Counted from the first letter of the stretch, positions 12,701 to 25,273 are shown. The stretch is 64,000 bases of DNA from Pseudoscleropodium purum (GCA_963969395.1 OZ017799.1:2730501-2794500), one strand, 5' to 3'. The notes: a model not told the origin generated them from the sequence alone. Numbers and translations are program-made.

Positions 12701-13116
12701 TATCATATAGTCATGCTACATTGAATTAGTAGAGGTTGAAATATCATTGTATTTCAAGGAAAGAAAAATTTTGTGGTGACATTAATTTTGCACTGTCATT
12801 ACTAGGACAAATTAGTATAGTGGAAACATGGTCTATATAGATAAGGAAATGAGCATGTGCTAACAACCAAATAATATTACTATGTTGTTTGGCAGGGTTT
12901 GAGTTTGCAAATGTGGGATGCTGTGGACTTGGGCCTTACAATGGACAATTGGGATGCTTGCCTACATCTCACCTTTGTACAAATCGATCAAGTTATTTGT
13001 TTTGGGACCCCTTTCATCCTTCAGATAGTACCAACATTTACTTGGCAAATAGATTCTTTGATGGGGATCTTGATGACATTAGTCCTTTTAACATCAAGCA
13101 ACTTGTTTATATGTAA
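9719..13116 (+). CDS. GDSL esterase/lipase (SGNH hydrolase), gene 2 of a tandem pair
   Basis: Five exons: 9719-9986, 10579-10706, 11332-11571, 12188-12440, 12896-13116 (1110 nt, 369 aa). Every intron is GT/AG. Exons 2 and 3 are exactly as long as those of gene 1 (128 and 240 nt) and all phases agree, so the two arose by tandem duplication. An N-terminal hydrophobic segment (residues about 10-30, ending CVEA) is a signal peptide. Catalytic blocks: GDSLVDIGNNN (Ser44), [19 protein letters not shown] (Asn177), DPFHPSD (Asp334 and His337), so the enzyme should be active. Compared with gene 1 the introns are longer (451-625 nt) and very AT-rich, and exon 5 ends in FNIKQLVYM. It likely hydrolyses acyl esters in the secretory pathway or cell wall; substrate unknown. 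Start: ATG 9719, followed directly by the signal peptide. Confidence 0.95.
10055..10102 (+). repeat. 12-bp microrepeat, four copies, in GDSL gene 2 intron 1
   Basis: Four adjacent copies of GG(C/T)GTTAAAAGN occupy 10055-10066, 10067-10078, 10079-10090 and 10091-10102; the last is degenerate. The array lies 70 nt inside intron 1, and its length is a multiple of three. Confidence 0.85.
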
Positions 13117-13335
13117 ATTTCATACATTGGTGTATGATTGAAATTAATGTGGTTTCTTTAAACCACCTTCTTTTGAAAAAAAATAATTATCTCAATTTTT
13201 TCGATATGTGTTATCAACAATTGATATCAATGCCAAATAAGTGATTTTCAATTTTGATTATCCTCTATTTCACATGGTTTCTTCAAAACTGTAGAAGATG
13301 ATGTTTTTTTAAAAATAATTGTGCAATCCAATGCC

Positions 13336-13341
13336 AATAAA
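13336..13341 (+). terminator. Possible poly(A) signal of GDSL gene 2
   Basis: AATAAA is found 220 nt after the stop in an otherwise AT-rich stretch, so chance occurrence is not excluded. Confidence 0.25.
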
Positions 13342-14663
13342 TGTACTTAAAAACTTACTGTTTTTTATTATTTATAACTTATGTAAGCTTATATAAAGCC
13401 AAATATTTTGATTTGATTTATGAAATTGCAATAATTGTTTCATTTTTAAAATGTTCACCGTAGTATGAAGCATTTTATTGCACTTAGATGCTATGTTGGA
13501 CACAAAGACCACAGTGTATGATGCACCAAGAGATTGTATGAAAATAGACAAAAACATCAAGATTGACAAAGTGAAGTACAATATGTAGGTGAAAAATAAT
13601 TTCTATCTAAATAGCAATATACTAAATTTTGTTGTCACCACTTGAGAGAAATTTTAAAATATTTAGGAAGAAATTTTGCTACTTTGTTGTTTATGTTCAT
13701 CCTATTACAATAGTAGTGGTCATACATGCATGTTTACAACCAGCCTCATAATACAACTTTGCCAAACCTTTCTTTACTTTAGAATTCCATCAAATGTTTG
13801 ACTGCTCTTGTGTTGTTGGCTTGATTAACCTACTAATTGCCTAAGCGACCATGTATGGTTGATCTAAAATTTCAGGCACATTTTCATGCAAGCAATTAAA
13901 TTGCTTTGACCATTTAAAAAAAAAATTGGGGCAGTTTTGAAGGATAACTATTGAAAACTTTCATTTTTCATTGAAATTAAAAGTACACATTTAATTATTG
14001 AGAGATCTCCAAAGTCATTTATATCCATTATTGGAAAAATAAAGCTTGCTAATTTTACTTCATTTTCCAACTTTGAGCAAAGTTTGCCAATTTCACTTGA
14101 TTTGAGATTTTAAAACTTGTACTTATTCATTTGCTTTGAAAATGGTCCCAATGGAAAGAGTAGGTGTTTTCATGATTTTCACCATTAAAAATGTGAACAT
14201 TAAAGTGCTGATTTGGAGTTATTTGTGATTTATACTTATAAAAAAAATTGTAAGGTGGATTGTGTAATGAATTTAATGACTTTCTATATGAAATTAATTT
14301 TTTTGAAAGTGCATTTTAGTGTGCTAATACAATTTGTAGTTGTTTATGTCACCACCAATTCCAAAAAACTTTTATGTACAAATTTATGAAACATTGTGGA
14401 GAGGGGCAACATACTCAAAATAGAAAATTTACATTTCTTTTGTTATAATCTCACAACTCTTATGTAATTTTGCATTCAAAATTAGTATGCATACTAATAA
14501 GTAAGCTTTTAAAACATCTATACGGTTAAATTTTGAAAAAAAAATAATTTGCTTCATTGGGAATAACTATAAGACCATGCTTTTTTTTCATAGTCAAAAT
14601 ATGTTTGAAAAGGCTTGAGTACTTAGGGGTTAGAAGCAAAAGAAAGATATAGAAGTTCTAAGT

Positions 14664-14820
14664 TGCACAAAAGAGACAGTTTCACTAGAAGAACCTATGT
14701 TTTTTTTGGTGTCGTGAATTTGTATTGGAATGTTGCTTAGGGTGCAAAAGAGACAATGTCATTAGAAGAACCCGTGTTTTATGGGTATTTTGATTTTGCA
14801 TTTGGATGTTGCATGGGGTG
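14664..14820 (+). repeat. Tandem pair, period about 77 bp
   Basis: Two diverged copies share TTGCACAAAAGAGACA, then (C/T)ACTAGAAGAACC and (T/G)GGATGTTGC blocks. aagagaca occurs at 14671 and 14748, giving a 77-bp period. Confidence 0.6.
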
Positions 14821-14854
14821 TTTTTGATGTCTATGTAGATGGGTTTTTTTTCAC

Positions 14855-16510
14855 ATTAAGATTGATATGCAAAAAATATCAAAAATTTGACCAAACATTG
14901 GGTATTTTTTATCGAACATCCACAAAAACATGAGCCAAGAAGGTATTGAAATTTTACTATGTGGCTGCCACATTAGAGCCAAGCAAGCACAAAAAGTCAC
15001 ATAGGAATTTTTTTCACCCATCTAGTCCATGACATGTTATTTGACATAGCGGTGGGAAAAGTGATGTGGCATCTAATAATGCTAACATAGCATGCTTCAT
15101 CAACACAATTTTCTACAATCTAAGAATTTAAATACTATTTTCTAAGACATCAACCTAGACATCCAAATGTTTTCTAAAATGTCTTTTGTGATGACAACTT
15201 AGACATCTAGATATTTTCAAGAACATTCATTACGACATGATATTTGACATCAAGATATTTTGTAACAACATCTATGACATATACATTTCATCATGAACAC
15301 CTCTTGAGACAACCAATACAATTTAAATGAAGCCAACAATGTCAGCTTTGACATCATGAGATTAAATGAACTAAAAATAGATGACATAAATGTGGACAAT
15401 CACACATCTTACTTGATACTCATATGCAATATATAATGTCTAATGCACACTACAAGTCCAATATAACATGTCATACACAATATTTCATGCACCATACACC
15501 ATATAAAATATACCATATTCAACAAATATGTCACATTGCATCATAATCCATTAAATGAGATTATGTTGAGTTGAGAAGGCAAGCCCTTTATGCAAGTAAG
15601 GTGATAGGAAGGAAGACAAAGCATGTGGGAAATGTAAAACATACATATTTACTACAAGTAATATTTCAAACCTCATTTAGGCAAAGTCTACCAATTTTTT
15701 TCAAAAAACTTTGAACTAATAAAAGTTGGTAAATCAAAATGAATTTCATCTTCCAAAATTTGTTTCAAATTTTGATCCTCAAATCAAAAGTTATAGGCAA
15801 ATTTGAGAGGGGGATTGGAAGAGATATTTTCTTTGACATTTTTTAACATCCTTTCTAAATTTTGTCCATCTTCCTATATAGCATACACAAAAAATATGCA
15901 ATAGAGAAAATGAGTGTCTTTAAGTAATTAAATGTTGGTTGAATTGTTCATTTCTATTGTCTTTGAAAACATCAAAGTTGCATAGCAACATCATGGAAAA
16001 TATGCCCTTTTTTGTTATATTGCCACTTAGGATGTCTCAATAGATGTGTTGGTGTTGTTCTCAACATTCACGCAAAGGCATATATACTACTAAAGTTATG
16101 TGCAACATGATTACCCCATATAAATGATTTTCTAAATTGTCTACATGATTTTCACTATTGCATATAGAAATTGCAATGTTCACCACTATCCTATCAGTAC
16201 TTTGTTCAAAGCTATGTAATGCAAATCAAATGTCTTCCATTAAAAGGTGACATGATCGTGCACTTATAGACAATGTTGTCTTCAATGATGTCTAACAAAA
16301 TGAATCAATGTTGATGATGATGTCTTTGTAGACATTATCAAATTTTTGTGGGTGCAACCAATTGTGAAGATGTGGCATACCACATCAAAATTGGTGGATG
16401 TCATGTCATTCTATTTCCATGTCCGATGACATGTTATGTTCCACATCATTGTTTTTTTTGACAAAATGTGCACCGTAGTTGCCCTTTCCCTTTTTTTCCA
16501 CCTTAGCCAA
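14855..16510 (+). mobile_element. Dispersed repeat family R1, copy A (non-autonomous)
   Basis: This stretch shares an ordered series of blocks with 55455-56405. It begins CATTAAGATTGATATG (other copy CATCAAGATTGACATG). A tgccacat...gcaagca...ataggattttttt block follows, then repeated acatctagacatc motifs, a run of caccatacaccatat-type words, and a conserved core gagaaggcaag...ggaaggaagacaaa. It ends in aaatgtg(c)accg...ccttagcc. No long ORF is present, so it is non-autonomous or decayed. Copy A is longer than copy B because of internal insertions, among them the hairpin relic at 15711-15880. Boundaries are approximate and I found no clear terminal repeats. Confidence 0.55.
15711..15880 (+). 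repeat. Relic of the hairpin family seen at 37120-37400
   Basis: Aligns block by block with the left arm and loop of the 37-kb hairpin: aaaagttg(g)taaat, tttca(t)cttccaaaa, caaaagttatag(g)caaa, gagaggggg, ttgacattttt(c)aa(a)catcct, then only the first part of the right arm (aattttgtcc). One complete arm and a partial second arm remain. Confidence 0.55.
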
Positions 16511-19048
16511 GACTTTTATTCTAGAAATTAGTAACTCTCTCTAACTTATCTACGTTCAAAACAGATCTCCTTGCTTTTGAACCACCCAAAAACATTAATA
16601 TGTTATTAGTCATGTCAAATAAAAAATCACTGTTAATGATAGTGTGAATTCGTTTTCACCAAAAGTTTATCACTATTCACTATAAGAAATCCACTTGTTA
16701 GGTGAAGACCCTAGATTTTTGGAAACAAATTTTTTTTTTGACATCTATGTTGACATCTAGCTATTTTATGTCAAAAATAACATCCAATGAACATCATGAA
16801 AAACATAAAAATAGCTATAGTTAAACAACCCAATTCTGCCATTCATCCAATTCCATGATCTACAAATTTGCCCCATTATCATTAGTCTTCCATCCATTTT
16901 TATAAAGTGTATAAATAATATACTTTGAGCAAGTAATTGGGTGTAATTATCAAGGAATGACACTAAGTTCACATCTATGTAAAGACGGTTTAAGATTGGT
17001 AAGATGTAGTTCAATAAATGTTGAGTTAGGTGAACTTAGTTATGAATAAATATGTATGAAAATAAATTATAGATTGGGTTAATAAAAGAAGTACTTTTAG
17101 AATGTTGAACTTGTGCTTTTAAAACACTCATCCAACATAATTAAAGTGATAAGTCACTAATTTTGAAGCTTTTTATGGTCATAACCTCCACTTACTAACA
17201 GTTTTCTATTTTGGCTTTGAAAATTCATATCAATTCAAATTCTTATCAAATTAATATAATTCTACTTGTATTAAAATCAGCTCACCTAATTCTTTCTTTG
17301 AAAAATACATGCAACTATCAACAGATTGCACAAAATATCTAGATTGCAAATTAGAGTGGTGATAGACTATTCTACCTTAGATGTAAACATAGATGTAAAA
17401 AAATGTGTTTCAAAAAATTTGAGGTTGTAAAAAAAACAACATGTTCTTTCTATTAATTATTCCCACTGTCCACAGAAATCCACATTTTAGAGGTATCTAC
17501 AACATTGACATATAAATGTTTTCCCAAGACATATTATGTTTTTGGGGTTGGACACTACATATTTTTGATCTAACACCAAAACCACCCGTGGTTCTAATAG
17601 CATGTACTTTATTTGTACCTTTCAGCTATTATTGTTGTTAATTACAAAGAATACTACCTAGCTATAAAAATCATTCATATTATATTATAGGTAGTTTTCT
17701 TGTACATTCAAAAAATTTCATTGCCATCTCTCTAGAATCTTCTATGTGTATGAAAAATAAATTTCAATTGAAGCAAATGGATGATACAAATATATAGTCC
17801 ATGACATTTAACTCCTAAAGGTTTTTGACTATGTCTTCACCAAAAATACTCCCAAACTACCATTTCTAGCACAAGTACCAAATTTTAGGAAAAAAAACAA
17901 ATTTGTACACATTTAACCATAGGATCTTGTATTATTCTAGATTTTAAAGATGTAGAAAAAATTTCACAAATTTCTACCTTGTAGATTGCAAGATATTAGC
18001 ATTTGAATTGACAAAAAAAATTTTATGACCTTGCATAAATCTAGGAAGTCACACTTTACAAGGTCACATTTGTATAAAAAAATGTCTAAAATGGTGGTTA
18101 TTCTTTGGATTCATTCTTTAAGGCAAGTTAGCTACATACTTGAAAATTTTTAGATCATTTGGAATTGTACAACATATAGGAAAAAAATAGTAATAAAATA
18201 GAAAGAAATAGAGAATAATACAAAACACCAAATTGTTAAAATTTTAATTATGGAATTAAAAAGTGGCAATACCAATGGTTGTAATGTTGTAATAAAAAAA
18301 TTCCATCAATGCTTTTATTTTTTTCAAAAAATATTAAAAATTGATTTAAGTAAAGGACTTCAAAGTTTATTTTAGAGTAAAGACTCCATACCTACATGCA
18401 AACTAAAACACCTTGTAACTTTCATTTCATTAACCAAGATGAATGATTCAAAGTCTTCCATGAATCGAAAAAAATCTAGAAAAATAATTTCAAGTTTTTA
18501 TTTCTTAAAAATGAATTTTTTTATGAATTTTTTTGAACTGTCCAAGTAACTTGCAGTTCGTTGAAAAAGACATATAATATAATAACTTTTTAACCATGTA
18601 GTCAAAAGTTATGATAATTATTGGGCCTTAAAGACATTCTTTTTGTATATCTTTAATGAAAATTTCAAAGAAAAAAATAAAAATTCCATTCGTAGGGAGC
18701 TACCCTAAAATGCTATGTTGCCAAAAAACCTGCAGTTTGGTTCATTAAGGGTTAAATGATAATAAGTTTAGGATTTAGGATTTAGACAATTAGTTGGAAA
18801 AAAGGATGAAAATGCTAAGTATGTATTCTTTTGGAATTTTGGAAAATATACAATGAAAATGATTAAACTTCTTTTGAATTAGTCTAAGAAGTCATCTAAC
18901 CTATTTTGAAGTGAATTTTAATATCCTTAAATCCATAATTTGATCAAGGAAACTTGAATTTATTTTGTAATAGGTTGAAGGCATTTGAAGAGCATTCAAG
19001 GATTCAAGCCTTTGTCTCCTAGATGACACGCTTTGTCATAAACTAAGA

Positions 19049-19295
19049 GACCACCAAGATATGCCACATTTAACTACTTTTGGACTATTCAATGAACTAT
19101 AGACTATACATTAACAAATCTCCCAATGTTAACATTGGAAGATCTCTCGATGATTGTATAGATCTCTGAATGTTTTGGACTGATCTTTTGATATTTTGGA
19201 TTATCTCTTGATGAACATTTTTTGTCCTTGTAGTCACTATTATTAATTCTAGACTTTCAAAAGTCCAAAAGTAGTTAAATGTGGCACTTGGTGCC
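19049..19295. mobile_element. MITE-like element with ~35-bp terminal inverted repeats
   Basis: The left arm 19049-19086 and right arm 19262-19295 are inverted repeats with a perfect 25-bp core (19062-19086 versus 19262-19286, starting tgccacatttaactac) and a further imperfect match through caccaag. The total is about 247 bp, AT-rich inside, with no coding capacity. That is the design of a small non-autonomous DNA transposon. No unambiguous target-site duplication was identified, so the superfamily is unknown. Confidence 0.6.
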
Positions 19296-19678
19296 TTGCT
19301 ACAACCATTATGATTTGAAAGTTATACATATGACAAAAACAAGAGCAAGGGTTGCTTGCAACATACAATATATCTTTAAGTTACATAAATCTAAATTTTT
19401 TTTAGCCCTTTTCAACCTTGAATTGTAAGACCATAGCATTATAATTCATTTTTGAACACTTTGAACTACATTTTAAGGGTTATACTTGTTCAAGTCTTTT
19501 AAGTGCTAGGGGACAAGCATCAAAATAAAATTCAAAGTATAAATCTATTTTTTAGAATTTTCTTATCTACTATAAAACCTCATTCTATTTTTTTAGTTCA
19601 CTTGCTCTTTAACTTGAAGCAAGTGAAAGGGTGGGATAACCTTTTTCAATGCCCCTTGTAGTTTTAGGTGAAAGAAAT

Positions 19679-19979
19679 GAGTTTCTACAAGATGTTATAA
19701 GCATCCCTTGAGTCAATCATTCCTATTCTAACTTTTTTGACACTTCTAACTTCCAATTCTAGAAAGACTAAAGTATCAACAAGCCATGCTTTAATAGTTT
19801 TTATTTATATTGAAATCAAAATCAAATAGGCTTTTATCCTTTTCTTCTATATAAGATTTTTGCTTTTGTTGAACTCATCTTAGAATACTTGCATTATATT
19901 TTAATAGATGTAAACATTGCCCTAGCCAAACTCCCTACCTAACAAAAAAAAAAAAAAGAGTTTCTACAATATGTTGTAA
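19679..19979 (+). mobile_element. Poly(A)-tailed retro-insertion with 22-bp target-site duplication
   Basis: gagtttctacaagatgttat is found at 19679-19700 and again, with two differences over 22 nt, at 19958-19979. The second copy directly follows a 14-A run (19944-19957). The 257-bp insert between them therefore has the hallmarks of LINE-machinery retrotransposition: long direct repeats and a 3' poly(A). It has no clear ORF and no tRNA-like promoter that I can see, so it may be a 5'-truncated LINE or a reverse-transcribed RNA. Confidence 0.7.
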
Positions 19980-20876
19980 AATAGTCTTTGGAGTGAGACC
20001 AATTTTTTTTCAAGCCTTTGCAAAATTACCTTAAATACACACCAATATCTAAGATGTCTCTGGTGAAGTTCATTCAAGTTTTGTTACAAAATACTTCTAA
20101 TCACTTTCTTATTTTATTTCAACTTTTATTTTTATGCCCTATACATGAGAGTACTTTTAACTGTGATGTGGTGGTATTTGTCACAGGTTCAAACTAGATC
20201 TTCAATACAAAAATGATTGTTTAACCATCTAAAAGACAATTTGGTGCCTTCCCAAGGTTAAGGGGCCACCAACTATAAGACAAGTTGATGACAAGTTGTA
20301 AAGGGTTAGGCTATTACTACCATAAAATGAAAAAACTATCATTCCCCCACTCCTAAGTACAAATCAAGAAAATTGTAAATGGACCATACACTACTCGAGG
20401 TGAAACAATCAAGGCTTGAAGGCATAAAGAAGGATTCGTAGTTGTTTTTTGGGTGTGTGTGGAGTATTTAACTCCAAGCCCATTTTATACATCAGAACTT
20501 TGTATCTACCTCAACGTGGTTGATGACCTATTTCTAGTAGTCCATTTTCTACCCATTCCAAGACTCGTTCAAATATTTTAATTAGCCTTCATTTTTAGCC
20601 CCATCCTTCAATTATAATTTTTATTTTTTGCTAGCTCTTTTCAAGGAAAGGTTGAGTTTTTGGGGTCTTTCATTTGAAAGAGTCCAAATATCTCTCCCTT
20701 CAAGACAAAGTCAATTTGCAAAGTGAAGGGCACTGCAACCATCAAAATCCAGCCATGAGTCCACCCTATGAATTACGAATTTTTTTAATTTGGTGAGACC
20801 CCCCAACTACCTTCCCAATGACGCCCCTTCCACCTCTAACGACCCCCCTGTCCCCGCCTCTCCCAACCCCGCACAG

Positions 20877-20885
20877 CCACGTGTC
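20877..20885 (+). promoter_or_regulatory. G-box/ABRE-like element upstream of P58IPK
   Basis: CCACGTGTC lies 407 bp before the first ATG of the P58IPK gene, within a locally GC-rich promoter/leader region (20790-21060). CACGTG cores bind plant bZIP and bHLH factors, and CCACG is also the bZIP half of the ER-stress element. No full ERSE is present. Regulation by ER stress is inferred from the gene family, not shown by this site. Confidence 0.3.
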
Positions 20886-21283
20886 TCACACTTGAATCTG
20901 ATAGGCCATCAGCTTCCACCCCCTGTCACCACGCCGTCACTTTCTTCCTCCTGGACCCGACCCGCCCTTCACAATTTCAGCCGATCCGAAGTCCACTCAG
21001 ATCGATGCATTCCTTCTTCTTCTCCCAGTCTAGAATCATCACCTCGTACCTCCCGTCAATTTCGTATCAGCTAGCTCCAAAATTTCGAAAATTCGAAAGA
21101 GATCGCGTATTTCGCCTGTTAGAGATTACTTCCTGTGCTCCTTTTCCTTGCGAGAGATCTCGTGTTTTGCTTGTGTGAAATTTCTGTACCGGATCATATG
21201 TTTGGTGTTTTGAAGCTGTGAAGGAAGGATAGTCAAGGGGTTTGTTTAGGGTTTAAGGGGTTGCATTGAAGAGAGTGGGGAAG

Positions 21284-24200
21284 ATGAGGCGGAGGAAAGA
21301 TGAAACCCGTGGTTATTCGACGTGTGAGGTTCACAGGAGGTGGTTTGCTGCGTTGGTGGGATCCCAAGATTTCGTGTCGATTCAAGGGATGCGTTGCTAC
21401 CGTGGGATTGTTGTTGTTGGAATAATTTTGGCCCAGATTTTATACGTTTTCGCATCCGATGCTGGTAATACATGATTTTTTTCTTCTCTTTCTTCAGCTT
21501 TGTTGTGTTGTGTGCTGGACGTTTGCATTCCCTCTTTAATCGCGTCTTGTTGCGAAGCTGTGAAAGTTGGATACAGCTCTAGTGGGCACATTTTTTTGAG
21601 TTACAAGTCGTGTATTGTGCTTGTGGAATGGGGATTTGCAAATGTTTCGATGTAGGAGGTGCATTGCTCGGAATTCATTGCAATCAGGGGATTGTCGCGC
21701 GGATGAGTGTCTTACAGTGTCCGATCTTGTATTTGGTTGAGGTTTTGGTGGTCTGGAGTTAGCTCAATTAGGTCAAGTTTGCTCCTTTCAAAAAAAATCT
21801 GGATTTATTGCAGGATGTTGTACAACCTTCCACAAGATGACTTGTATGGTGTGGTGTGAGTTGTATAATGTGTATTTCAAATCTGACGTAGGGTAGAAGG
21901 ATTCCTAGTTTTGATTGCGGGAGGTAATTTGAATCCTGTCCTTTTGAGTTCTGATTTCGAAGTGCATTGGTTTGCAGCGTCTTATTTGCAAGCTGGCGAT
22001 ACCTCACTTTCGAAAGGAGATTATACGATTGCGCTTAGACAGTACAGCAAATTCATTGGTGAGCAGAATTCTGAACTACAGAGAGATTTGTACTTCGTTC
22101 TCATTTGGGTTTATGAGAGTGGTGAAAGATGAGCTTTTCTTCTTCGTTTGTTGTATTAGCTTGCAGGCTATTCACCAACTGATCTTGCGAATACGATGCA
22201 CTGTTTGGCTTTGCAGAGTTGGATTCGACAGTGCCATTAGGGTTTACGAAGAGGTCAGCTGTCTACTTACAGCAACGGAAGTACCGAGAAGCTTTGACAG
22301 ATCTAGACAGTGCGCTATCTGTAGACCCGACATTCTTACAAGGCTACTTGAATAGAGGACGGCTTTTGCGTCAAATGTGCCGGTAAGCGGCCGATGCTGC
22401 GTTAGGCCACTGGTGACTATGCCTTTGATCTTGATTTCGAAGGGGCTGGAGCTTCTCGTGAATTTTGCTCTGAACTCTGGTACATCTTGGTGCTTGCAGC
22501 TTTAAGGACGCAAACAAAGATTTTCAGATGGTTTTGGAGTTAAGACCTGAGCACTCAACTGGGCAAAAAGAGCTGAAGCAGTCTGCCCATGCTGGAGCTT
22601 TGCTAGAACAGGTAACTGCATTATTTGCTGCGGAGAAATTCGATCAGGCTGCAGAGACTCTGGAGAAAGTTTTGGATCTATCTTCAGAGTGTGCTCAGGT
22701 ACATTTCATCCATGTTCGTTTATAATTCAGTTCGTTCCAGCATTCTTGACGAAAGTCTTGAGGTTTAAGATGAGGTTTTTGCGCGAATATGTCAATGGTA
22801 TATCAATTTAGATCCTGCATTCTTAGCAGTAAGTACACCTAGGTTTCCGCAACTTGTGTTTGCCGCCGAGTTTGTCATTAATGGATCTACCATTCATTGA
22901 ACTTTGAGCCAATATTGTAGCAGTCACGCCTTTACTTAGAGACGAGTACTAGCGTAGTGGTTCGCAAGAAGTTTCAGTTTCTTGTATCCATTGCAGTGGC
23001 CAAAGGCACCTTTTGAATCAACAATCTTGAGACTTTATTTAGAACGATGAAGTCTAGAATCTGCATAATTTACCATGATTGGAGTCCTGGACAAACGCTA
23101 CTGGTGACTTGTCTCATCGATTTCCGCTCATGAAATTGCTCTATGCAGGCACGACTTTTGAAAGCTAAATTGGCTTTACAGAAGAAAGAATATAGTGATG
23201 CAGTTTCTGAGGCAGGGCGTGTGCTGAAGCTGGATGAGAGTGACTTGGATGCTTTACTTGTTCGTGGCAATGCATATCTCTATCTTGCTGATCATGAAGT
23301 CGCTCTCAGGTGCTGTCCCGTCCTCCATATTTTTCGAATCTTTTATAAGTTAGTAATTTGTAGTTCGGCAGAGACGGGAATATTTTTCTTTTACAGGTTC
23401 TTTTGCTATCAATGACCCTGGAAGCCTTGGGTCCTTGTGCAGGCATTACCAGTCGGGTCTCCGATTGGATCCCGAACACGGAGAGCTCAAGAAGCAGTAT
23501 TTTAAATTGAAAATGCTGCTAAGAAAAACCAAGGCCGTATGTCAAACTTCCCTCACTTCGCAGGATCATATTTAGTTGATCTTCACTCTGTTTCCATCTG
23601 CTCATTATTGTAATTCTTCTCCTGTGGAGCTTAGGGGATTAATACGCTTGACATGTTCCGATGATTTCTTCATCAGAAACTGCTCAGAAACTGTTTCACG
23701 TCATTTTTTTGATGAGATTTTAGTTCAAGGAGTTTCAGAGATGCCCTCATAACTGATCAAATAGTTGTGATACCTGCAGGCTGGTGACGCATTGGATAAG
23801 AGCAAGTTCCGCACTGCAGTCGAAGCCTACCTTGCAGCTTTGGATGTTATCCCAGACCATGATCTTCACAACATCAAGCTGAATATGGGTCTTTGCAAGG
23901 CACTTGTGCAACTTGGACGCGGAAAGGATGCTTTGACGCGGTGTTCCCTCGTTCTTGAAATGGATGATTCTTCTCTTGAAGCATTAGAGCAGGTGCTGAC
24001 TCTGCATACACCGACTTTTTGTACGACGTGTAGATGTTCAATGTTCACTTTGTCAACGATAAGATCATTGTGCACTCTGAAACAAATGTAATATGTTTAT
24101 GGCTCATGATGGAGCCATAATCTGTAGAATCAACACTGTTTAAGCTTTTGTGTCTGCAAGAAGAATTCTCCCTGCATTCTTCTCCATGCTGTACAGGAGC

Positions 24201-25273
24201 TTTGAAAGGCAGTAGACATTTGCTTTTGGACCTAACATCGAAATCCTGAAACTGTTTGTTCCCATGCAGAGAGCGGAGGCAAAGTTGCTTGTGGAGGACT
24301 GGGAAGGGGCCGTGGCTGATTTCAAGGCTGCTATTCAGCAAAACCCACAGGTTAGGAGACCGAGTTTACTTCAGGATTTCAAAGAGTCCTGTATTAGTAT
24401 AGAAGTTGTAACCAGATTTGAGTAATTGTGTGTGTTTTCCAATGAATTTACGCACGAAGGACTTCTGAGAGTTTGTCTTTTGACATTTGTCGAGATTCAC
24501 AATGTGAGCTATGCATCAGTTGGGAGATGTGGAACTCTCTACTGTCCCCAGGAACTACTCTGGTTAAATTTCTAATACAAGCACTGGCCATGCTTGGTAT
24601 TTACAGGACGGTGATCTTAGGGAGGGCCTTCACAGAGCTGAGCATGCTTTGAAACTGAGCAAACGGAAGGACTGGTACAAAATACTTGGATTATCAAATA
24701 CAGCATCGGCAGTAGAGATTAAAAAAGCTTATAAAAGACTCGCACTTCAATGGCATCCTGATAAGAATCAGGATAACAAGGAAGCAGCTGAAGATAAGTT
24801 CCGTGAAGTTGCTGAGGCTTACGAGGTGAATTTCGATTCCTTTGGTCTCATGCGGTTAACTTGATGTACTTATGTGTATTGACCTGCCTTGACCCTCTAC
24901 ATACTGTATCAGAAATTGACTCGGTAATTACGCTTGTTTAATATATTTCATTTGGTGCTTCGTTGTCTACCTTTAGGATGTTGATTGGACGGCACAACAT
25001 GTAGTAGATTTTTGGTATTTGTAGGATCTGGAATATTCGATTTATGCTATGTTGTGCCTCCGAGGCACTCTTCATTTTTGAGTGCTTATATTGGATTTTT
25101 TTCTGTTCCAGGTGCTTGGGGATGAAAAGAAGAGGGAAAGGTATGATAGGGGGGAGGACTTGGAGGAGGAGCACGGCGGCGAACAGGGTTTCCACGAATG
25201 GGGTGGAGGTGGTGGTCAGACATTCTCTTTCCAATTTGAAGGAGGATTCCCTGGCGGAGGCTTTCACTTTTAG
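21284..25273 (+). CDS. P58IPK: P58IPK / DNAJC3-type ER co-chaperone: TPR repeats plus J domain
   Basis: Ten exons: 21284-21464, 21978-22058, 22217-22382, 22500-22698, 23149-23309, 23443-23536, 23780-23992, 24270-24350, 24607-24825, 25112-25273 (1557 nt, 518 aa), all GT/AG. A hydrophobic signal segment ([20 protein letters not shown]) is followed by a series of TPR helices (about residues 60-400). Then comes a J domain (about 413-480, DWYKILGL...WHPDKN, with HPD at 442-444) and a Gly/Phe-rich tail ([12 protein letters not shown]). This is the layout of DNAJC3/P58IPK, an ER-lumen partner of BiP in protein folding and the unfolded-protein response. The first ATG has an in-frame stop upstream. 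A second Met at 21389 would put the signal peptide at the N terminus and give 483 aa, close to the usual 482 in Arabidopsis, so it may be the real start. Confidence 0.95.

Larger units (their letters stand above)
13342..20789. other. AT-rich gene-free block with repeats
   Basis: About 7.4 kb between GDSL gene 2 and P58IPK, with long A/T runs and no frame above 82 codons. The supported contents are listed separately: a 77-bp tandem pair (14664), a dispersed repeat (14855-16510) containing a hairpin-family relic (15711-15880), a MITE-like element (19049-19295) and a poly(A)-tailed retro-insertion (19679-19979). The rest shows nothing I can name. Confidence 0.6.

Noticed and set aside
20815..20835. 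Possible ER-stress element (CCAAT-N-CCACC) upstream of P58IPK
   Set aside because: Spacing is 10 and the second half is CCACC; the ERSE needs CCAAT-N9-CCACG.
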